This document shows positions 6,417-6,642 of a DNA stretch of 6,642 bases, piece after piece. The stretch lies in assembly GCA_017848155.1 (NCBI GenBank), contig JAGAKC010000455.1, positions 1-6,642 of the forward strand. Direction: 5' to 3'. Below the pieces are notes generated by a model. The model made no database searches and was not told the DNA's origin. It worked only from the letters and a program-made list of their open reading frames with translations. The position numbers and the translations under genes were made by a program. The DNA comes from Oscillospiraceae bacterium. Lineage in GTDB: Bacteria > Bacillota > Clostridia > Oscillospirales > Ruminococcaceae. Numbering within the stretch: the stretch's first letter is position 1; each line of letters opens with the position of its first letter.

Positions 6417-6642
6417 TCATGTGGCATGCGCCTTTGCTTCCTCGGTCTCGGTAACGACCACTATGTCGTCCGCAGCTATCTCGGTAGCGCCTGACGGGAT
6501 AACGCTCTCGTCGCCACGCTTTATCATAACGATAAGCAGGCGCTCGGGCAGCTTAAGCTCACGGATAGTGCAGCCGCACCATCTGTGCTTCTTCGAGATA
6601 TGTATCTCACGCAGCTTGAACGAGCGGTCGTTCTCATACGGC
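6417..6642 (-). CDS. C-terminal RCK_C (TrkA-C) domain of an ion-transport protein, partial
   Basis: Only the last 74 codons are in the window; the gene enters from the right edge and ends with TGA at 6417-6419. The visible part fits an RCK_C/TrkA-C domain, a ligand-binding regulatory module of potassium and related transport systems: WCGCTIRELKLPERLLIVMIKRG, in two parts at residues 21-43 of the visible segment, then SVIPSGATEIAADDIVVV (46-63). This domain occurs at the C-terminus of CvrA/NhaP2-type cation/proton antiporters, KtrA/TrkA subunits and some ClC chloride channels. The missing N-terminal part is needed to choose; an antiporter is my first guess from the LIVMIKRGDE-type strand. No membrane segment is visible in this part. 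Confidence 0.8.
   Translation of the reverse strand, partial: PYENDRSFKLREIHISKKHRWCGCTIRELKLPERLLIVMIKRGDESVIPSGATEIAADDIVVVTETEEAKAHAT

Overview
The window looks like a chromosomal segment of a Gram-positive Clostridia-type bacterium, with a Ruminococcus-like (Oscillospiraceae) genome as my best guess. The reasons are the mid-range GC content with strongly GC-biased third codon positions, strong purine-rich ribosome binding sites, AT-rich sigma-A-type promoters, and the gene types present (Cache-HAMP-GGDEF protein, tandem GNAT, ThuA-like protein, zinc-ribbon membrane protein). The genus is an inference from style and was not searched. I see no rRNA, tRNA, CRISPR array, insertion sequence or phage gene.

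Left part (1-2698, minus strand): prfB (release factor 2) runs off the left edge, missing only its last few codons. It has its own promoter (TTGCAA-17-TATAAT). Upstream of it is a membrane-bound diguanylate cyclase with an extracellular Cache-like sensor, a HAMP domain and a GGEEF active site. That gene has its own promoter, a leader hairpin and a 3' terminator.

Middle part (2699-4252): a two-gene minus-strand operon encodes a tandem-GNAT acetyltransferase-like protein and then a small four-helix membrane protein of unknown function. The two genes overlap by ATGA. The operon is divergent from the next unit. The two -35 boxes lie 6 bp apart in a compact intergenic region that contains an inverted repeat, so the two units may be co-regulated.

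Right part (4253-6642): a plus-strand pair encodes a sugar phosphate isomerase/epimerase-like TIM barrel and a ThuA-domain protein, 1 nt apart, probably a small carbohydrate-modifying cassette. A double zinc-ribbon, single-span membrane protein follows after 48 nt. A strong bidirectional terminator then separates it from a convergent minus-strand gene, of which only the C-terminal RCK_C (TrkA-C) domain is in the window.

Most of the region is ordinary housekeeping and accessory metabolism. The points most worth a second look are the prfB gene without its programmed frameshift, the divergent promoter/operator region, the diguanylate cyclase lacking its inhibitory I-site, and the uncharacterised acetyltransferase/membrane protein pair.
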